A DNA stretch of 64,000 bases from Mesorhizobium sp. GbtcB19 (GTDB lineage Bacteria > Pseudomonadota > Alphaproteobacteria > Rhizobiales > Rhizobiaceae): the NCBI RefSeq assembly GCF_019091085.1, contig NZ_JAGXJY010000008.1, forward strand, positions 62,001-126,000, in the 5' to 3' direction. The notes beneath the pieces were generated by a model, which worked only from the letters and a program-made list of their open reading frames with translations, did not search any database and was not told the origin of the DNA. A program made the position numbers and the translations under genes. Position 1 is the first letter of the stretch, and each line of letters begins with the position of its first letter. Positions 17,267 through 27,044 of this stretch are shown here, in pieces.

Positions 17267-17992
17267 TCAGCGCTTGTGGCTGCCCAGTTCGCCAAGAAGC
17301 TTGGTCATCTCGTCGTCGAGCGAGGGCTTGGGCGCCGGTTTGCTGACCGCCTGTTGCGAGTGCTGGTCGTCGAGAGAGGTCTCCAGCTCGTGCATCAGCG
17401 TATCGTCGATGGAATCGTTTGAGGGCGGCGTGTATCTGGCGCTGCCGTTCGTCGTCCCATAGCTCGGCAACGGCATGACCTTTGCTGTTGGTTGGCTCGG
17501 CGCCACCGGCTTCGGCGCGGGAGCGGGCGTCGGCGGGCGTGGCCGTGTGGCGGCCGCTGGCTGCGTGGCGGGCGGCGGCGCCTGCCTGACGGGCGCAGGT
17601 GCGGGAGCCGGCGCCGGTTGCGGCGCGCGCGGGCGTTGCGCGGCGCCTGCCTGCTGCTGGCCGCTGTCGCCGGTCAGCGCCGGCCGGCGCGGCGCGGCCA
17701 GCCTGATATCGCGCTCGACCACGACATCGGTCGGTCCGCCGATCAGGATCAGGTGCTCAATGTCGTCGCGGCGTACCAGAACCAGCCTGCGATGGCTGTC
17801 GACGGCGGTGGCGTCCATGACCGCGAGGCGCGTCTTGCGGTTCCTGCCGCCAGCCACGAACGTGCCGAAGGTCAGGTTGCGCACAACCTTGATGACGAGC
17901 AGGACGACGACAAGCAAAATGAGGGCTGCAAACGTCCACAGGATTGCAGCGACATAACCCGGACCCGCCACGCTATCCAGCCACTGCAGCAT
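17267..17992 (-). CDS. FliO/MopB-like membrane protein with Pro/Ala-rich tail
   Basis: 241-residue protein. A single membrane helix (about residues 10-38, AAILWTFAALILLVVVLLVI) is followed by a short beta domain (FGTFVAGGRNRKTRLAVMDA, LVLVRRDDIEHLILIGGPTDVV), which is the FliO/MopB layout of the flagellar export apparatus. The remaining ~130 residues are a disordered Pro/Ala-rich linker and a short acidic C-terminus. ATG 17992 aligns the helix at the N-terminus as in FliO. No other flagellar gene is nearby, so a role in flagellar export is inferred from the fold only. Confidence 0.65.
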   Translation of the reverse strand: MLQWLDSVAGPGYVAAILWTFAALILLVVVLLVIKVVRNLTFGTFVAGGRNRKTRLAVMDATAVDSHRRLVLVRRDDIEHLILIGGPTDVVVERDIRLAAPRRPALTGDSGQQQAGAAQRPRAPQPAPAPAPAPVRQAPPPATQPAAATRPRPPTPAPAPKPVAPSQPTAKVMPLPSYGTTNGSARYTPPSNDSIDDTLMHELETSLDDQHSQQAVSKPAPKPSLDDEMTKLLGELGSHKR

Positions 17993-18202
17993 CGGTGCAC
18001 CCAATCGCCTCTCAAGGTGAGGCGACACTAGACCGTGGTGGCGGCCCGCCGCAAGTTCACATCACCCATCGTGAACAGTTTGAAACATGAATCATTTGAT
18101 TTTATCGGACATTTGCCGCCGGGGCCTTTTCCGCTACAGGAGAATGTGATTCAACCGGCCGTCCGCGCCCATCGGGACACCGGAATCACGAGCAGGGGGA
18201 AC

Positions 18203-20785
18203 ATGGCCAAGGAAGCGCGCGGCGATTTCTATCCGGTACCGATCGTCGACCAGAACACGCGTCCGGGCGCCGTCACCAGGCTGATCGTCTTCATCGTCGT
18301 GCTGACCGGCGCCGCGATCGTCTTCGGACTGTTTCGCGAGCGCCTCGGCGATCCTTTCTTGCTCGGCATGCTCGGTGTGCTCGCCATGATCGGTGTCGGT
18401 TTCCTGTTCGCGACCGCGATCGGCTTCGTGCAGATCGCGCCGCGTTCAACCGGCGATGAATTGTCGAAAGCCTTCGTCGACTCGATGTCGCAGGGTCTCC
18501 TGGTCACCGACACCAAGGGCCGCGTCGTCTATGCCAACCGCGCCTATGCCGACATGACTGGTGCCGCCTCGGCGGAAGATCTCAAAACCGTCGAAGGGCT
18601 GCTGTCGGACGTTCCCGAAGCCTCGATGACGATCTACCGGCTGGCGTCCGGCCTGCGCGACGGCCAGTCGGGCGACGGCGAGTTCCGGCTGGCGCAGTCG
18701 ATCAAGCCCGGCGCCGAGCCCGGCGCGCGCTGGTATCGGGCGCGTGCCCGCGCCTTCAGCATGCCCGGGCAAAGGCTGCCGATGCTGGCCTGGCAGCTCG
18801 CCGACATTTCGCAGGAGCGTGCTGAGCAGGAGCGCTTCTTCCTCGATCTGCAGAAGGCCATCGACCATCTCGACCATGCGCCGGCCGGCTTCTTTTCGGC
18901 CGACCAGGAAGGCCGCGTCACCTATATCAACGCCACGCTTGCCGAGTGGCTGGGCATCGACCTTGCCAGCTTCACGCCGGGCGCCATCACGCTGCCGGAA
19001 ATCATCGCCGGCGACGGCATGGCGCTGGTCCGCTCGGTCAAGGCCGATCCTGGCACCACGCGCAACGCCGTCATCGACCTCGACCTCACCACCATGAGCG
19101 GCCAGGCGCTGCCGGTGCGTTTCATGCATCGGGTCTCGGCAAGCCGCGAAGGCGTCAACGGCCCGACCCGCACGATCGTGCTCAACCGCACCCAGGGCGA
19201 GGACGCTTCCGCCGAACTCAGGGCTTCCGAGGTCCGCTTCACGCGCTTCTTCAATTCGACGCCGATGGCGATTGCCGGCGTCGATGCCAGCGGGCGCATC
19301 CTGCGCACCAATGCGCCGTTCCTGCAGCTGTTTTCGTCGGTGGTCGACCGCGACGCCGTCGACCGGCGGGTGCGCTTCGAGACCATCGTCCACGAGCGCG
19401 ACCGGCCGGGTTTCGCCGCGGCCTTCGAGAAGGCGCGGCAGCGGCAGGCCAATATCGAACCGATCGATTCCGTGCTGCCCGGCAACGAGGAGCGCCACAT
19501 CCGCTTCTACGTCAACGCCGTCGCCGACAGCGCGGGGAGCGAGGGCGCGGAGGAATCGGCGATCGTCTACGCGGTCGAGACCACCGAGCAGAAGGCGCTC
19601 GAGGGCCAGATGGCGCAGAGCCAGAAGATGCAGGCGGTCGGCCAGCTCGCCGGCGGCATCGCGCATGACTTCAACAACGTGCTCACCGCCATCATCATGG
19701 CGTCCGATCTCCTCTTGACCAACCACCGGCCGTCGGATCCGTCCTTCCCCGACATCATGAACATCAAGCAGAACGCCAATCGGGCCGCCTCGCTGGTGCG
19801 GCAGTTGCTGGCCTTCTCGCGCAAGCAGACGCTGCGGCCGGAAGTGCTCAACCTGACCGATGTCCTGGCCGATCTCAGGATGCTGCTCGCCCGCCTGGTC
19901 GGCAACGACATCAAGCTGAAGATCGACCATGGCCGGGATCTCTGGCCGGTCAAGGTCGATATCGGCCAGTTCGAGCAGGTGGTGGTCAACCTCGCCGTCA
20001 ATGCGCGCGACGCCATGCCGAGCGGCGGCGATCTCACCGTGCGCACCCGCAACGTCACCGCCGACGAATGCAAATCCTTCGCCTATCGCGAGCTGACGCC
20101 GGCCGACTACGTGCTCGTCGACGTCGAGGACACCGGCAGCGGCATCGCGCCCGACGTGCTGAAGAAGATCTTCGAGCCGTTCTTCACGACCAAGGAAGTG
20201 GGCAAGGGGACCGGTCTCGGCCTGTCGATGGTCTACGGCATCATCAAGCAGACCGGTGGCTTCATCTTCTGCGATTCCGAAGTGGGCAAGGGCACGGTGT
20301 TCCGAATTTTCCTGCCGCGCCACATCGCCGAGGCGAAGAAACCGGCCGAGCCTGGCGAGGCGCCGGCGACCGCGGCGGTTTCGGCCAAGTCGGCCGACAC
20401 GGCGAAGGATCTTTCCGGCTCGGCCACCGTGCTTCTGGTCGAAGATGAAGACGCCGTGCGCATGGGCGGTGTCAGGGCGCTGACCTCGCGTGGCTACACC
20501 GTCCACGAGGCGTCGTCCGGCGTCGAGGCGCTGGAAGTGTTCGAGGCGCTTGGCGGCAAGGTCGACATCGTGGTGTCCGACGTGGTGATGCCGGAGATGG
20601 ATGGGCCGACATTGCTGGGCGAGCTGCGCAAGCGCCAGCCGGACATCAAATTCGTGTTCGTTTCAGGCTATGCCGAGGACGCCTTTGCCAAGAACCTGCC
20701 GGCCGAGGCGCATTTCGGCTTCCTGCCGAAACCGTTCTCGCTCAAGCAGCTGGCGACGATCGTCAAGGACGTGCTGGAATCCTGA
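18203..20785 (+). CDS. cckA: Cell-cycle hybrid histidine kinase CckA
   Basis: 860-residue membrane hybrid kinase. Two helices lie at residues 25-44 and 52-76, then PAS-type domains (first near 92-200, further ones to about 460), the HisKA box GGIAHDFNN with phospho-acceptor His488, HATPase_c motifs ([34 protein letters not shown]) and a C-terminal receiver with Asp793 in [12 protein letters not shown]. The order and the H-box match CckA, which feeds the ChpT-CtrA phosphorelay of alphaproteobacteria. AGGGGG precedes ATG 18203; longer readings upstream look spurious. Monocistronic, divergent from the FliO-like gene. Confidence 0.92.
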   Translation: MAKEARGDFYPVPIVDQNTRPGAVTRLIVFIVVLTGAAIVFGLFRERLGDPFLLGMLGVLAMIGVGFLFATAIGFVQIAPRSTGDELSKAFVDSMSQGLLVTDTKGRVVYANRAYADMTGAASAEDLKTVEGLLSDVPEASMTIYRLASGLRDGQSGDGEFRLAQSIKPGAEPGARWYRARARAFSMPGQRLPMLAWQLADISQERAEQERFFLDLQKAIDHLDHAPAGFFSADQEGRVTYINATLAEWLGIDLASFTPGAITLPEIIAGDGMALVRSVKADPGTTRNAVIDLDLTTMSGQALPVRFMHRVSASREGVNGPTRTIVLNRTQGEDASAELRASEVRFTRFFNSTPMAIAGVDASGRILRTNAPFLQLFSSVVDRDAVDRRVRFETIVHERDRPGFAAAFEKARQRQANIEPIDSVLPGNEERHIRFYVNAVADSAGSEGAEESAIVYAVETTEQKALEGQMAQSQKMQAVGQLAGGIAHDFNNVLTAIIMASDLLLTNHRPSDPSFPDIMNIKQNANRAASLVRQLLAFSRKQTLRPEVLNLTDVLADLRMLLARLVGNDIKLKIDHGRDLWPVKVDIGQFEQVVVNLAVNARDAMPSGGDLTVRTRNVTADECKSFAYRELTPADYVLVDVEDTGSGIAPDVLKKIFEPFFTTKEVGKGTGLGLSMVYGIIKQTGGFIFCDSEVGKGTVFRIFLPRHIAEAKKPAEPGEAPATAAVSAKSADTAKDLSGSATVLLVEDEDAVRMGGVRALTSRGYTVHEASSGVEALEVFEALGGKVDIVVSDVVMPEMDGPTLLGELRKRQPDIKFVFVSGYAEDAFAKNLPAEAHFGFLPKPFSLKQLATIVKDVLES

Positions 20786-20944
20786 GCGGTATGACGCCGC
20801 TCTGGACGGGAGACCACCGCGAAGTCGCCAGGCTTGAACGTCTTACACGTCGCTGGAATTGCTTCTAAATCAGCTATCGCTTGCGCATTGCGGCAGCCCT
20901 GCCATGATGGCGGTCGGATGGGTCTATCATGGGGGTGGTAGCGC

Positions 20945-21652
20945 GTGACGCCGCATATCGAGGCGGGCAGGGGCGATTATGCCGAAACTGTGCTGTTGCC
21001 CGGCGACCCCGAGCGCGCCCAATGGATGGCGGAGACCTTTATTGAGGCACCGCGCTGCGTCAACCGCCGAAGGGGCGCGCTGGGCTTCACCGGCCGGTTC
21101 CGCGGCAAGCCGGTCAGCATCCAGGCAACCGGCATCGGCGTTTCGTCGTTCCTGATCTACGCCCATGAATTGCTCGACTATCATGGCGTGAAGACGCTGA
21201 TCCGGACCGGCACTTGCGGCGGCTTGTCGGAAGATGTGGCGCTGCGCGGTGTCGTGATCTCCAGCGCGGTGCGGGCCGAAGGGCCGATCAGCGGGCAGGT
21301 GTTCGGACTTTACGAGCCGGCGGGGCCCGACCAGGCGCTGCATAGGCTGGCCCTGCAATGCGCGGCCGATCTAGGCATCGCCTGTAGCGCGGGACTGACG
21401 ATCTGCAGCGACGTGTTCCACCATCCCGATGGCCGCGCTCGCTTCGACGAGCCGAGGGCGCTCGGAGCGCTGGCGGTCGATATGGAGACCAGCGCGCTTT
21501 ATCGGATTGCGGCGCAGTTCGGCGCGCGCGCCTTGTCGCTGCTGACCGTCGTCGATCATATCGCCACCGGCGAGCTGACCGACTATTCGGAACGCCAGGC
21601 GCTCTTCACCGATATGACCCGGCTGGCGCTCGAAGTCGCGACGGCCAGTTAG
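20945..21652 (+). CDS. deoD: Purine nucleoside phosphorylase, DeoD type
   Basis: 235-residue cytosolic phosphorylase that cleaves purine (deoxy)nucleosides to base and (deoxy)ribose-1-phosphate. The N-terminal phosphate-binding LLPGDPERAQWMAE, the central RTGTCGGLSEDV and the VDMETSALYRIAA motif of the hexameric DeoD family are present; the catalytic Asp lies in VVDHIATGE. GTG 20945 is preceded by GGGGGTGG. It overlaps the convergent ribbon-helix-helix gene by four bases at the stop codons. Confidence 0.88.
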   Translation: MTPHIEAGRGDYAETVLLPGDPERAQWMAETFIEAPRCVNRRRGALGFTGRFRGKPVSIQATGIGVSSFLIYAHELLDYHGVKTLIRTGTCGGLSEDVALRGVVISSAVRAEGPISGQVFGLYEPAGPDQALHRLALQCAADLGIACSAGLTICSDVFHHPDGRARFDEPRALGALAVDMETSALYRIAAQFGARALSLLTVVDHIATGELTDYSERQALFTDMTRLALEVATAS

Positions 21653-21954
21653 GCGGCTTCCCGCTTCAATGCGCTCTGCTCCTCGGCGCTTGGCCTGTGG
21701 CCGCGCAGATAGAGCGCGCAGGTCGTGCGCAGCATGGAAGCGAAGTTCGGGATCTGGCCGTTGATCTCGATCGCCTCGTCATAGAGTTTCGAGATGAATT
21801 TCGGCGTCGTCAGTCCCTGGCTGTCGGCGATCTCGTCAAGAAGATCCCAGAATGTCGCTTCGAGCTGGATGCTGGTCGAGTGACCGTCGATGCGGATCGA
21901 CCGATTGATCTGCCGATAGCCCTCCGGGTCCTGCCCGGCAAAGACTCTGCACAT
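21649..21954 (-). CDS. Ribbon-helix-helix domain protein
   Basis: 101-residue protein with a ribbon-helix-helix DNA-binding core (about residues 18-60: RSIRIDGHSTSIQLE followed by FWDLLDEIADSQGLTTPKF), like the RHH_4 group of alphaproteobacterial regulators. The C-terminal 40 residues are helical (MLRTTCALYLRG). It overlaps the convergent deoD gene by four bases. Upstream lies a 334-base gap with a palindromic repeat. Targets unknown. Confidence 0.75.
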   Translation of the reverse strand: MCRVFAGQDPEGYRQINRSIRIDGHSTSIQLEATFWDLLDEIADSQGLTTPKFISKLYDEAIEINGQIPNFASMLRTTCALYLRGHRPSAEEQSALKREAA

Positions 21955-22071
21955 CGCTACCTCCCATTCTTGTTATCTTGGGCGCCGATTGGCCGGCTGG
22001 CGCCTTTTTGAACACTGCCTGCGTTTGTCATCTTCGATCCGATGGCCGGCTACGGCAATCGGACTTTCGTC

Positions 22072-22169
22072 CTTAAAGCGCGCCGCGCCGAAGCAGCGGT
22101 GCGCTTTAAGGTCTTGCTTCGATGCGTGTCGTTCTCCCAAAACCGCGTCACACTTTTGGGCGACACGCA
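22072..22169. repeat. Rhizobial-type palindromic intergenic repeat, copy 2
   Basis: Second copy of the element at 393-494 in the 334-base gap between the ribbon-helix-helix and VOC genes. The first inverted repeat pairs 22072-22081 with 22101-22110. The second pairs 22123-22131 with 22161-22169, and an inner CCCAAAA/TTTTGGG arm pairs 22136-22142 with 22154-22160. Compared with copy 1, several stem bases changed on both sides so that pairing is kept. Confidence 0.8.
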
Positions 22170-22288
22170 ATCAAACTGGCGCGAGACTAGCCGTTTTCCA
22201 GTCCTATGCGTGGTAATCGGCTGCCACCACCTTTTTTCGCCGGCGCGCATAATCGTTTCCGTGAGCACCAAAAGCCGCGGAGTCCGAT

Positions 22289-22684
22289 TTGGCGAAGACC
22301 ATCCATTCCATGATCAGGGTACTCGACGAGGAGCGTTCCGTCGATTTCTACAATAAGGCCTTCGGCCTCAAGGTCGCGCAACGGCTCGATTTCGAGACCT
22401 TCACGCTCGTCTATCTCAGCAACGCCGACTCGCCGTTCGAGGTAGAGCTGACGGTGAACAAGGGGCGCACGGAGCCTTATGCGCTCGGCGACGGCTACGG
22501 CCATCTCGCCGTTTCGGTTACCGATCTCGACAGCGAGCACGACCGGATCGGCGCGCTCGGCTTCAATCCGAAGAAGATCGTCGAGTTCAACCATGACGGG
22601 GCGCCGATCGCCCGCTTCTTCTTCATCGAGGATCCCGACGGCTACAAGATCGAGGTCCTGCAGAGAGGGGGGCGCTTCCAATAG
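22289..22684 (+). CDS. VOC family protein, lactoylglutathione lyase-like
   Basis: 131-residue vicinal-oxygen-chelate protein starting MAKTIHSMIRVLDEERSVDFY, with the glyoxalase I pattern: HSMIRV (metal His6), ELTVNKG (metal Glu region), HLAVSVTDLD (metal His) and FFIEDPDGYKIEVLQ (metal Glu). It would isomerise the hemithioacetal of methylglyoxal and glutathione. The start is TTG 22289, preceded by GCGGAG. It reads toward a dehydrogenase pair beginning at 22764, with an 80-base gap. Confidence 0.8.
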   Translation: MAKTIHSMIRVLDEERSVDFYNKAFGLKVAQRLDFETFTLVYLSNADSPFEVELTVNKGRTEPYALGDGYGHLAVSVTDLDSEHDRIGALGFNPKKIVEFNHDGAPIARFFFIEDPDGYKIEVLQRGGRFQ

Positions 22685-22763
22685 GGGATATTGCCGCGCG
22701 GAGGAGCGCGGCGCCAGCAACGGCACTCTTCAAGGGGTGCGAACAGCAAGCAGGGAGGAAATC

Positions 22764-23312
22764 ATGGTTACAGTCTACGAACAGAGGCCCGTCCACGAGA
22801 AGAAGATCGGGCTTTCGCGGCGCGAGCTTCTCAAGCGCGGCGGCGCGGGCGCGCTGCTCATCATCTCGGGCAGCGCCGTCATCAGCCCCGAGCATGCCTG
22901 GGGTCTCGAAACCGCGGCGCTGAAGCCCGAGACGATGGCAACGCTGATCCAGGTGGCGCGCGACATCTACCCGCACGACCAGGTACCGGACAAGTACTAC
23001 GCCATCGCCGTCAAGGGCCATGACGAGACGGCCGCCAAGGATCCGGCCCACAAGGAGCTGATCGAGAAGGGCATCGCCGAGCTCGACAAGAAGGCCGGCA
23101 AGGGCGGCTATCGCGGGCTTGGTTGGGAAGAGCAGCGGGTGGCGCTGCTCACCGATATCGAGAAGACGCCCTTCTTCCAGGCGGTTCGCGGCGGCCTCGT
23201 CGTCAGCCTCTACAACCAGAAGGAGGTGTGGCCGATCTTCGGCTATGAGGGCGAGTCCTATTCCAAGGGCGGCTACATCGCGCGCGGCTTCAACGACATC
23301 GAGTGGCTCTGA
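22764..23312 (+). CDS. TAT-exported small subunit of a gluconate 2-dehydrogenase-type enzyme
   Basis: 182-residue protein of the gluconate 2-dehydrogenase subunit 3 family. A twin-arginine signal (LSRRELLKRGG, residues about 18-28) precedes a hydrophobic stretch; this small subunit typically carries the folded flavoprotein partner to the periplasm. AGGAGG-like sequence lies upstream of ATG 22764. The GMC flavoprotein gene follows 48 bases later. Unlike the three-component gluconate dehydrogenases, no cytochrome c subunit gene is adjacent. Confidence 0.8.
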   Translation: MVTVYEQRPVHEKKIGLSRRELLKRGGAGALLIISGSAVISPEHAWGLETAALKPETMATLIQVARDIYPHDQVPDKYYAIAVKGHDETAAKDPAHKELIEKGIAELDKKAGKGGYRGLGWEEQRVALLTDIEKTPFFQAVRGGLVVSLYNQKEVWPIFGYEGESYSKGGYIARGFNDIEWL

Positions 23313-23360
23313 GCCGCTCTGCCCTGAACCGCTTTTCGATAGATTTCATGGGAGGAAACC

Positions 23361-24932
23361 ATGGCAGCATCATTTGATCTCAAGAACGACGGCGTGGTCG
23401 TCATCATCGGCTCGGGCGCCGGCGGCGGCACGCTTGGCAACGAATTGGCGCAGAAAGGCATCGACGTCGTCATCCTCGAGGCGGGCGCCCGCCACGAACT
23501 CGAGGACTTCGTCAACGACGAGTGGGATTCCTTTGCCCAGCTCGCCTGGAAGGACAAGCGCACCACTTCGGGCGACTGGCGCGTCGCCAAGGATTTCCCG
23601 AACCTGCCGGCCTGGATCGTCAAATCGGTCGGCGGCTCGACCACGCACTGGGCGGGGGCCTCGCTGCGCTTCCAGGAGCATGAGTTCAAGGCGGCCACGA
23701 CCTACGGCAAGGTCAAGGGCGCGAACCTTGTCGACTGGCCGGTGACGCTGGCCGAGATGGAGCCCTATTACGCCAAGGCGGAAGCCAAGATGGGCGTCAC
23801 CGGCACCAACAACTGGCCGCGCCTGCCGGGCAACAACAATTTCAAGGTGCTCAAGGCCGGCGCCGACAAGCTCGGCTACAAGGAATGCCACACCGGCAAC
23901 ATGGCCATCAATTCGGTGGAGCGCGACGACCGCAATTCCTGCCAGCAGACCGGCTTCTGCTTCCAGGGCTGCAAATGGGGCGCCAAATGGTCGACGCTCT
24001 ACACCGAAATCCCCAAGGGCGAGGCGACGGGGCATCTCGAGGTGCGGCCGAACTCCATGGTGATCAAGATCAACCATGATGCGTCAGGCAAGGTGACCGG
24101 CGTCGTCTATGCCGACAAGGACGGCAAGCTGCAGGAACAGAAGGCCCGCATCGTCGCGGTTGCCGGCAATTCGATCGAGAGTCCGCGGCTGCTGCTCAAT
24201 TCGGAATCGAGCAAGTTCCCGCATGGGCTCGCCAATTCGTCCGGACAGGTGGGCAAGAACTACATGCGCCACACCACCGGTTCGGTCTACGCCATCTTCG
24301 ACAAGCCGGTGCACATGTATCGCGGCACCACCATGGCCGGCATCATCCGTGACGAGGCGCGCCACGATCCGTCACGCGGCTTCGTCGGCGGCTACGAGAT
24401 GGAGACGCTGTCACTCGGACTGCCCTTCATGGCAGCTTTTCTCAACCCGGGCGGCTGGGGCCGTTCCTTCACCACGGCGCTCGACCATTATGACCATATG
24501 GCGGGCCTATGGATCGTCGGCGAGGACATGCCGCGCGAGGAGAACCGCATCACGCTGCACAAGGACGAAAAGGACGAGCACGGCATGCCGATCGCCGACG
24601 TCCATTTCGACGACCACCCGAACGACGAGGCAATGCGCAACCATGCCTACAGCCAAGGCCAGGCGCTCTATGCCGCGGTCGGCGCGACCAGGACCTTCCC
24701 GACGCCGCCTTATCCCTCCACCCACAATCTCGGCACCAACCGGATGAGCGAGAAAGCGGAGGATGGCGTCGTCAACAAGCACGGCCAGTCGCACGACATC
24801 AAGAACCTGTTCGTCTCCGACGGCAGCCAGTTCACCAGCGGCGCGGCGGAGAACCCGACGCTGACCATCGTGACCCTGGCGATCCGCCAGGCCGACTACA
24901 TCGCCGCGCAGATGTCGGCGAAAACTATTTGA
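23361..24932 (+). CDS. GMC-family FAD dehydrogenase, catalytic subunit
   Basis: 523-residue flavoprotein. The FAD-binding dinucleotide motif is GSGAGGGTLGNELA (residues 18-30), the GMC signature region GGSTTHWAGASLRF lies at about 91-104, and the C-terminal GMC_oxred_C region holds the catalytic His/Asn pair near PSTHNLGTNRMS. Three Cys at 194, 200 and 204 are spaced C-X5-C-X3-C as in the [3Fe-4S]-binding loop of FAD glucose dehydrogenase. It follows the TAT small subunit and probably rides with it to the periplasm. GGAGG precedes ATG 23361; a terminator follows. Substrate unknown (sugar, sugar acid or alcohol). Confidence 0.85.
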   Translation: MAASFDLKNDGVVVIIGSGAGGGTLGNELAQKGIDVVILEAGARHELEDFVNDEWDSFAQLAWKDKRTTSGDWRVAKDFPNLPAWIVKSVGGSTTHWAGASLRFQEHEFKAATTYGKVKGANLVDWPVTLAEMEPYYAKAEAKMGVTGTNNWPRLPGNNNFKVLKAGADKLGYKECHTGNMAINSVERDDRNSCQQTGFCFQGCKWGAKWSTLYTEIPKGEATGHLEVRPNSMVIKINHDASGKVTGVVYADKDGKLQEQKARIVAVAGNSIESPRLLLNSESSKFPHGLANSSGQVGKNYMRHTTGSVYAIFDKPVHMYRGTTMAGIIRDEARHDPSRGFVGGYEMETLSLGLPFMAAFLNPGGWGRSFTTALDHYDHMAGLWIVGEDMPREENRITLHKDEKDEHGMPIADVHFDDHPNDEAMRNHAYSQGQALYAAVGATRTFPTPPYPSTHNLGTNRMSEKAEDGVVNKHGQSHDIKNLFVSDGSQFTSGAAENPTLTIVTLAIRQADYIAAQMSAKTI

Positions 24933-24949
24933 CCTCCCGACTGCCTGCT

Positions 24950-24983
24950 GGCGCGGGACCCGCGAGGGTTCCGCGCCTTTTTT
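24950..24983 (+). terminator. Rho-independent terminator after the GMC dehydrogenase
   Basis: 7-bp GC stem (24950-24956 with 24971-24977), a loop that can pair further, and a T6 tract at 24978-24983, between convergent genes. Confidence 0.85.
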
Positions 24984-25002
24984 ATGCGGCCGCGCGCTCG
25001 CC

Positions 25003-26916
25003 TCAGGCGCCGACCGGCTGGCCGTCCTTGCGGCGGATGGCGACGACCGAGGGGCGCGGCGGCTGGCCGTCCTTGAAGTCGGGCCACAGCGACTGCGCCT
25101 TGTCGAGCGTTTCGGCATCCTCGGACGGATGCTGGACAGAGAGGAACAGCGTCGTGCCATCAGGGGTAAAACAGGGCCCGGTCGCCTCGGCGCCGTGCGG
25201 GCAGGTGAAGAGCAGTTTTGGCAGGCCGCGCGCGGCGCCTTCGGTATCGACGCCATAGACGCCGTCCGGCAGGTCGAAGTCGTTGGCGCCGTCGGTCGCC
25301 ACCCACAGCCGGCCGGCAGGATCGAAGGTGATGTTGTCGGGGCAGACGAACCAGCCATTGTCCGATGTCTCGGGATGGAAGGTGGCGCCGACCTTGGCAT
25401 CCCTGGGATTGCCGCAAAGCACGAACAGGTCCCAGGCATATTTGTCGGCGGTATGGTCGGCCTCAGCGCCGTGGCCGCCCGGCGGGATCAGCTCGACGAT
25501 GTGGCCCCAGAGATTTTCCGGCCGCGTGTTGGCCGGGTTGACTTTGGATTCGTCGCGTTTCTTGTTCTTGGTCATGACGGCATAGACGCGGCCGGTGACC
25601 GGGTTGGTCTCGATGTCTTCCGGCCGGTCCATCGGTGTGGCGCCGAGCGCGTCCGCGGCAAGGCGGGTCTTCAGCAGCACCTCGGCCTGGTCGGCAAAAC
25701 CGTTCTCGGCGGTGAGCTTGCCCTGGCCGTGGACCAGCTGCAGCCAGCTCATTGTGCCGTCGGCATCGAAACGCGCCACCGAGAGCACGCCGTCATCCAG
25801 CAGATCCTTGGCCGAAGCCGGGTTCGCCGGATCGTAGGCCTTGGCCGAGACGAAGCGGTACATGTATTCGAAATAGTCGTCGTCGCCCATGTAGACGACG
25901 ATGCGGCCATCCTTGTTGCGCATGACGGTCGAGGCTTCGTGCGACATGCGGCCGAGCGCGGTGCGCTTCACCGGCTTCGACCGCGGATCGTAGGGATCGA
26001 TTTCGACCACCCAGTCGAAGCGGTTCGGCTCGTTCGGCTCCTTGTCGATGTTGAAGCGATCATGGAAGCGGCCGCGGCCGTAAATGTCGGAACCGTCGAA
26101 GCCGTAGCGGTCGAGGATGTCGGCGGTCGGCGCTTTCTTCGGGTCGCCGCCGAACAGGTCGGAGACGCCTTCCTCGCAGGTCAGCACCGTGCCCCAGGGC
26201 GTGACGCCGCCGCTGCAATTGTAGCTGGTGCCGAGCACCTTCTTGCCGCTCGCGTCGGCCGAGGTCTGCAGCAGGACATGGCCGGCGGCCGGCCCGGAAA
26301 CGGTCATTTCGGTGTTGGCGGTGATGCGGCGGTTGAGCGGGCTGTCCTCGACGGTCTGCCACTTGCCGTCCTTCAGCATCACCTCGACGATCGAATGGCC
26401 CATGGCGGCGAGGCCGAGATCGACCTGTTCCTTGGTCATCGTCTTGCTGGCGCCGTCCTCGGTCATGCCGGGGAACATCACGTTCGGCGAGATGTACTCG
26501 TTGTTGACGCAGAGCAAGCCATGGTCGGAGTTCACCGAACCCTTGGGCAGCGGCATGAAGGCGATGTAGTCGCAATTATAGCCGAAGCGCTTTTCCTGTT
26601 CGTCCGCGGCGACCCTGTTGCCGTCGAACTCGGCCAGGCCGGCCGCGAGCGGATCGCCCCAGCGGGCGACGATGGTGGTTTCATAGCCGTCGGCGGCGGC
26701 GTGAGTCTTGTCGTAGACCCGCTTCAGCTCGGGAAAACCGAGGGTGGATTGGGCTGTCGCGGCATGTGTTTCGCCGGCAAACAAGGAGCCGACAAAGCTG
26801 CCGCCGGCAATCAACGCGCCGGATGCAAGGCCGCTCTTGAGGAGTTCGCGGCGCGAGACGCGCGCGGCAATGACGTCGCGGATAACAGGGGAGGGTGAAG
26901 ACGGAGAATTGGCCAT
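25003..26916 (-). CDS. PhoX-family phosphatase (DUF839), TAT-exported
   Basis: 637-residue secreted protein of the PhoX/DUF839 family, beta-propeller phosphatases that use Ca and Fe and release phosphate from organic esters outside the cytoplasm. A twin-arginine signal (VSRRELLKSGLASG, residues 20-33) leads a mature part with the family motifs LLCVNNEYISPNVMFPG, SYNCSGGVTPWGTVLTCEEG (split across about 20 residues) and ALGRMSHEASTVMRNKDGR. Start ATG 26916. A weak PhoB-box-like sequence lies at 26969-26986. Convergent with the GMC gene. Enzyme activity is inferred from the family. Confidence 0.85.
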   Translation of the reverse strand: MANSPSSPSPVIRDVIAARVSRRELLKSGLASGALIAGGSFVGSLFAGETHAATAQSTLGFPELKRVYDKTHAAADGYETTIVARWGDPLAAGLAEFDGNRVAADEQEKRFGYNCDYIAFMPLPKGSVNSDHGLLCVNNEYISPNVMFPGMTEDGASKTMTKEQVDLGLAAMGHSIVEVMLKDGKWQTVEDSPLNRRITANTEMTVSGPAAGHVLLQTSADASGKKVLGTSYNCSGGVTPWGTVLTCEEGVSDLFGGDPKKAPTADILDRYGFDGSDIYGRGRFHDRFNIDKEPNEPNRFDWVVEIDPYDPRSKPVKRTALGRMSHEASTVMRNKDGRIVVYMGDDDYFEYMYRFVSAKAYDPANPASAKDLLDDGVLSVARFDADGTMSWLQLVHGQGKLTAENGFADQAEVLLKTRLAADALGATPMDRPEDIETNPVTGRVYAVMTKNKKRDESKVNPANTRPENLWGHIVELIPPGGHGAEADHTADKYAWDLFVLCGNPRDAKVGATFHPETSDNGWFVCPDNITFDPAGRLWVATDGANDFDLPDGVYGVDTEGAARGLPKLLFTCPHGAEATGPCFTPDGTTLFLSVQHPSEDAETLDKAQSLWPDFKDGQPPRPSVVAIRRKDGQPVGA

Positions 26917-27044
26917 CGTGTCTGCCTCTCGGTGGATGTTGACGACACGCGCTGCCTAAGGCGCTTCGGCAACATTCCGATGACATGGCGAGCGCTATTT
27001 CGGGTGACGACCCGGGGCAGCGCGGTCGCTGTCTGTCGACACGG

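Noticed and set aside
26969..26986. PhoB-box-like sequence upstream of the PhoX-family gene
   Set aside because: The first half matches (ATGTCAT) but the second half matches at only about four of seven positions, so it is too weak to annotate.
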